From F23-B02 sp963627445 (lineage in GTDB: Bacteria > Bacillota > Clostridia > Oscillospirales > Oscillospiraceae): a stretch of DNA of 7,157 nucleotides. The position numbers and the translations under genes were made by a program. Positions within the stretch are counted from its first letter, which is position 1. Every line of letters starts with the position of its first letter. Below the pieces are notes generated by a model, which was given only the letters and a program-made list of their open reading frames with translations, ran no database searches and was not told the DNA's origin. The stretch covers positions 1 to 7,157 of the forward strand of contig CAVGBM010000032.1 in assembly GCA_963627445.1 (NCBI GenBank), written 5' to 3'. Positions 6,451 to 7,157 of this stretch are shown here, one piece after another.

Positions 6451-6453
6451 CAC

Positions 6454-6474
6454 AAAAAAAGCCCCCCCAGGCAG
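6454..6474 (-). terminator. Weak terminator-like tract inside the IS end
   Basis: On the minus strand, GCCTGGGGGGGC followed by seven T residues lies between the orfB stop and the IS end. The stem is only three or four pairs, so termination would be inefficient. The T-run after a G-rich block fits a transposase transcript ending here. Confidence 0.3.
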
Positions 6475-6485
6475 GAAAATAAGAA

Positions 6486-7157
6486 TTATGCAACATACTG
6501 GCACCGCAATTCCAGCGGTGTCAGTTTTGTTTTTGTTTGAATACGCTGGTTGTTGTAAAAATAGATATAGTCATCGATCAGCCTCTTTGCCTCGGCACGG
6601 GTAGCAAGCTTGCTGCGGTAAATACACTCTGTCTTGAGAATAGAGAAAAAGTTTTCGGCCAAGGCGTTATCATATGGGTTTCCCCGTCTTGACATCGATG
6701 GCGTTATGCCGTATTCTTGAGTCAGCTTAAAGTACGCCTCTGAAGTATACTGAAAGCCTTGGTCACTGTGGAGCTGTAACTCTGCGGTGACCTTTTCTTT
6801 TCGTTTAGCTGCCCGAATGGTGTCCAGCACCAGCTTCGTGTTGTGCACCGAGCTGGTTTTATAGGCAACAATACTGTTGTCGAAAAGGTCACGAATGATC
6901 GACAGATACAAGAACCCTTGTCCGGTCTCAATGTATGAAATATCTGTAGCCCACTTCTGATTCGGACGCTCGGCAACAAAGTTTCTGTTCAGCAGATTTG
7001 GATACCGATGCAGGGAATCTCCGCACTTTTTGTACTGTTTTCTGCGTACTACAGACAGTAAATTATACTTATTCATAACTCTCAGAACTGTTTTCGGATT
7101 TCGGCGCACACCGTTTCGCTCCAGCCAAATATGTACTCTGCGATAGCCGTAGGTGCT
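6486..7157 (-). CDS. IS3-family transposase OrfB (DDE integrase), 5' end outside the window
   Basis: The frame is open to the window edge, giving 224 codons including the stop. The apparent GTG start at 7109 is internal, because the upstream residues STYGYRRVHIWLERNG continue the family's HTH_21 domain. The integrase core follows with the catalytic triad: Asp in WATDISYIE (visible residue 72), Asp in LHSDQGFQYTS (132) and Glu in NPYDNALAENFF (168). The last two are separated by 35 residues, the classic D(35)E spacing. The C-terminus, YNNQRIQTKTKLTPLELR, is typical. OrfB is normally made as an OrfAB fusion by -1 frameshifting, and cuts and joins the IS ends. All catalytic residues are intact, so it is probably functional if the missing part is complete. 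Confidence 0.95.
   Translation of the reverse strand, partial: STYGYRRVHIWLERNGVRRNPKTVLRVMNKYNLLSVVRRKQYKKCGDSLHRYPNLLNRNFVAERPNQKWATDISYIETGQGFLYLSIIRDLFDNSIVAYKTSSVHNTKLVLDTIRAAKRKEKVTAELQLHSDQGFQYTSEAYFKLTQEYGITPSMSRRGNPYDNALAENFFSILKTECIYRSKLATRAEAKRLIDDYIYFYNNQRIQTKTKLTPLELRCQYVA

Larger units (their letters stand above)
6425..7157 (-). mobile_element. IS3-family insertion sequence, one end visible and continuing past the window
   Basis: The element begins with TGCACCGCCCC at 6425, contains the transposase orfB on the minus strand, and runs off the right edge. The end layout (TG start, a C-rich block, GGACAG at 6445-6450) fits IS3-family IS150-type ends as I remember them. The transposase confirms the family. 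The 5' part of orfB, any orfA with its -1 frameshift, and the other terminal repeat lie beyond 7157. Nothing visible inactivates the copy. Confidence 0.85.

Noticed and set aside
6454..6474. The A7-G-C7 tract as the cut half of the racemase terminator.
   Set aside because: It lies inside the IS, between the terminal repeat at 6425 and the transposase stop, so it belongs to the element. The arm at 6408-6421 is the better candidate.
5476..6504. A 342-codon minus-strand open frame across the racemase gene.
   Set aside because: It is antisense to a gene with intact catalytic motifs, spans the racemase-IS boundary, and its translation has no domain-like character.
6486..7109. The transposase as a complete 207-residue protein starting at GTG 7109.
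   Set aside because: The frame stays open upstream and encodes the expected family residues (YGYRRVHIWLERNG), so the gene continues past the window.

Overview
The window looks like chromosomal DNA from a low-GC-lineage Firmicute of the gut Clostridia type (Oscillospiraceae/Ruminococcaceae-like). This is inferred from fairly GC-rich genes separated by AT-rich intergenic DNA, clear GGAGG-type ribosome binding sites, sigma-A-like promoters, and the protein families present. No 16S or other phylogenetic marker is in view, so the placement is tentative.

Layout. Positions 1-294 hold no confident gene. They do contain a structure-rich stretch with a perfect 10-bp inverted repeat (112-121/177-186) enclosing two smaller hairpins, and a possible leftward extended -10 promoter. 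From 4187 down to 295, on the minus strand, lies a compact three-gene operon: an M29-type metallo-aminopeptidase, a six-TM membrane protein of unknown function, and a membrane-anchored TPR + leucine-rich-repeat protein. The first two genes are separated by one base (TAAGATG). The last two overlap by 29 bases with a GGAGG inside the overlap, so translation is probably coupled.

A 151-bp intergenic region (4188-4338) carries back-to-back promoters. The rightward one drives a gene (4339-5649) for a protein with one N-terminal TM segment, a very long extracytoplasmic heptad-repeat coiled coil and three C-terminal TM segments. A hairpin (5654-5680) separates it from an aspartate/glutamate racemase-family gene (5701-6405).

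About 20 bp after the racemase stop, an IS3-family insertion sequence begins. Its terminal repeat starts near 6425 and resembles the IS150 type. Its DDE transposase (orfB) runs on the minus strand off the right edge of the window. The insertion seems to have separated the rising arm of the racemase terminator from its falling arm.

How the genes may work together. The aminopeptidase is soluble and probably cytoplasmic. Its two operon partners are membrane proteins, one projecting a TPR/LRR binding surface outside the cell. The divergent gene also projects a long rod outside the membrane. A shared cell-envelope role is plausible but is inference only. I see no CRISPR array, tRNA, rRNA, known defence system or recognisable riboswitch. 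The least explained parts are the structured element at the left end, the six-TM/LRR pair and the coiled-coil membrane protein.
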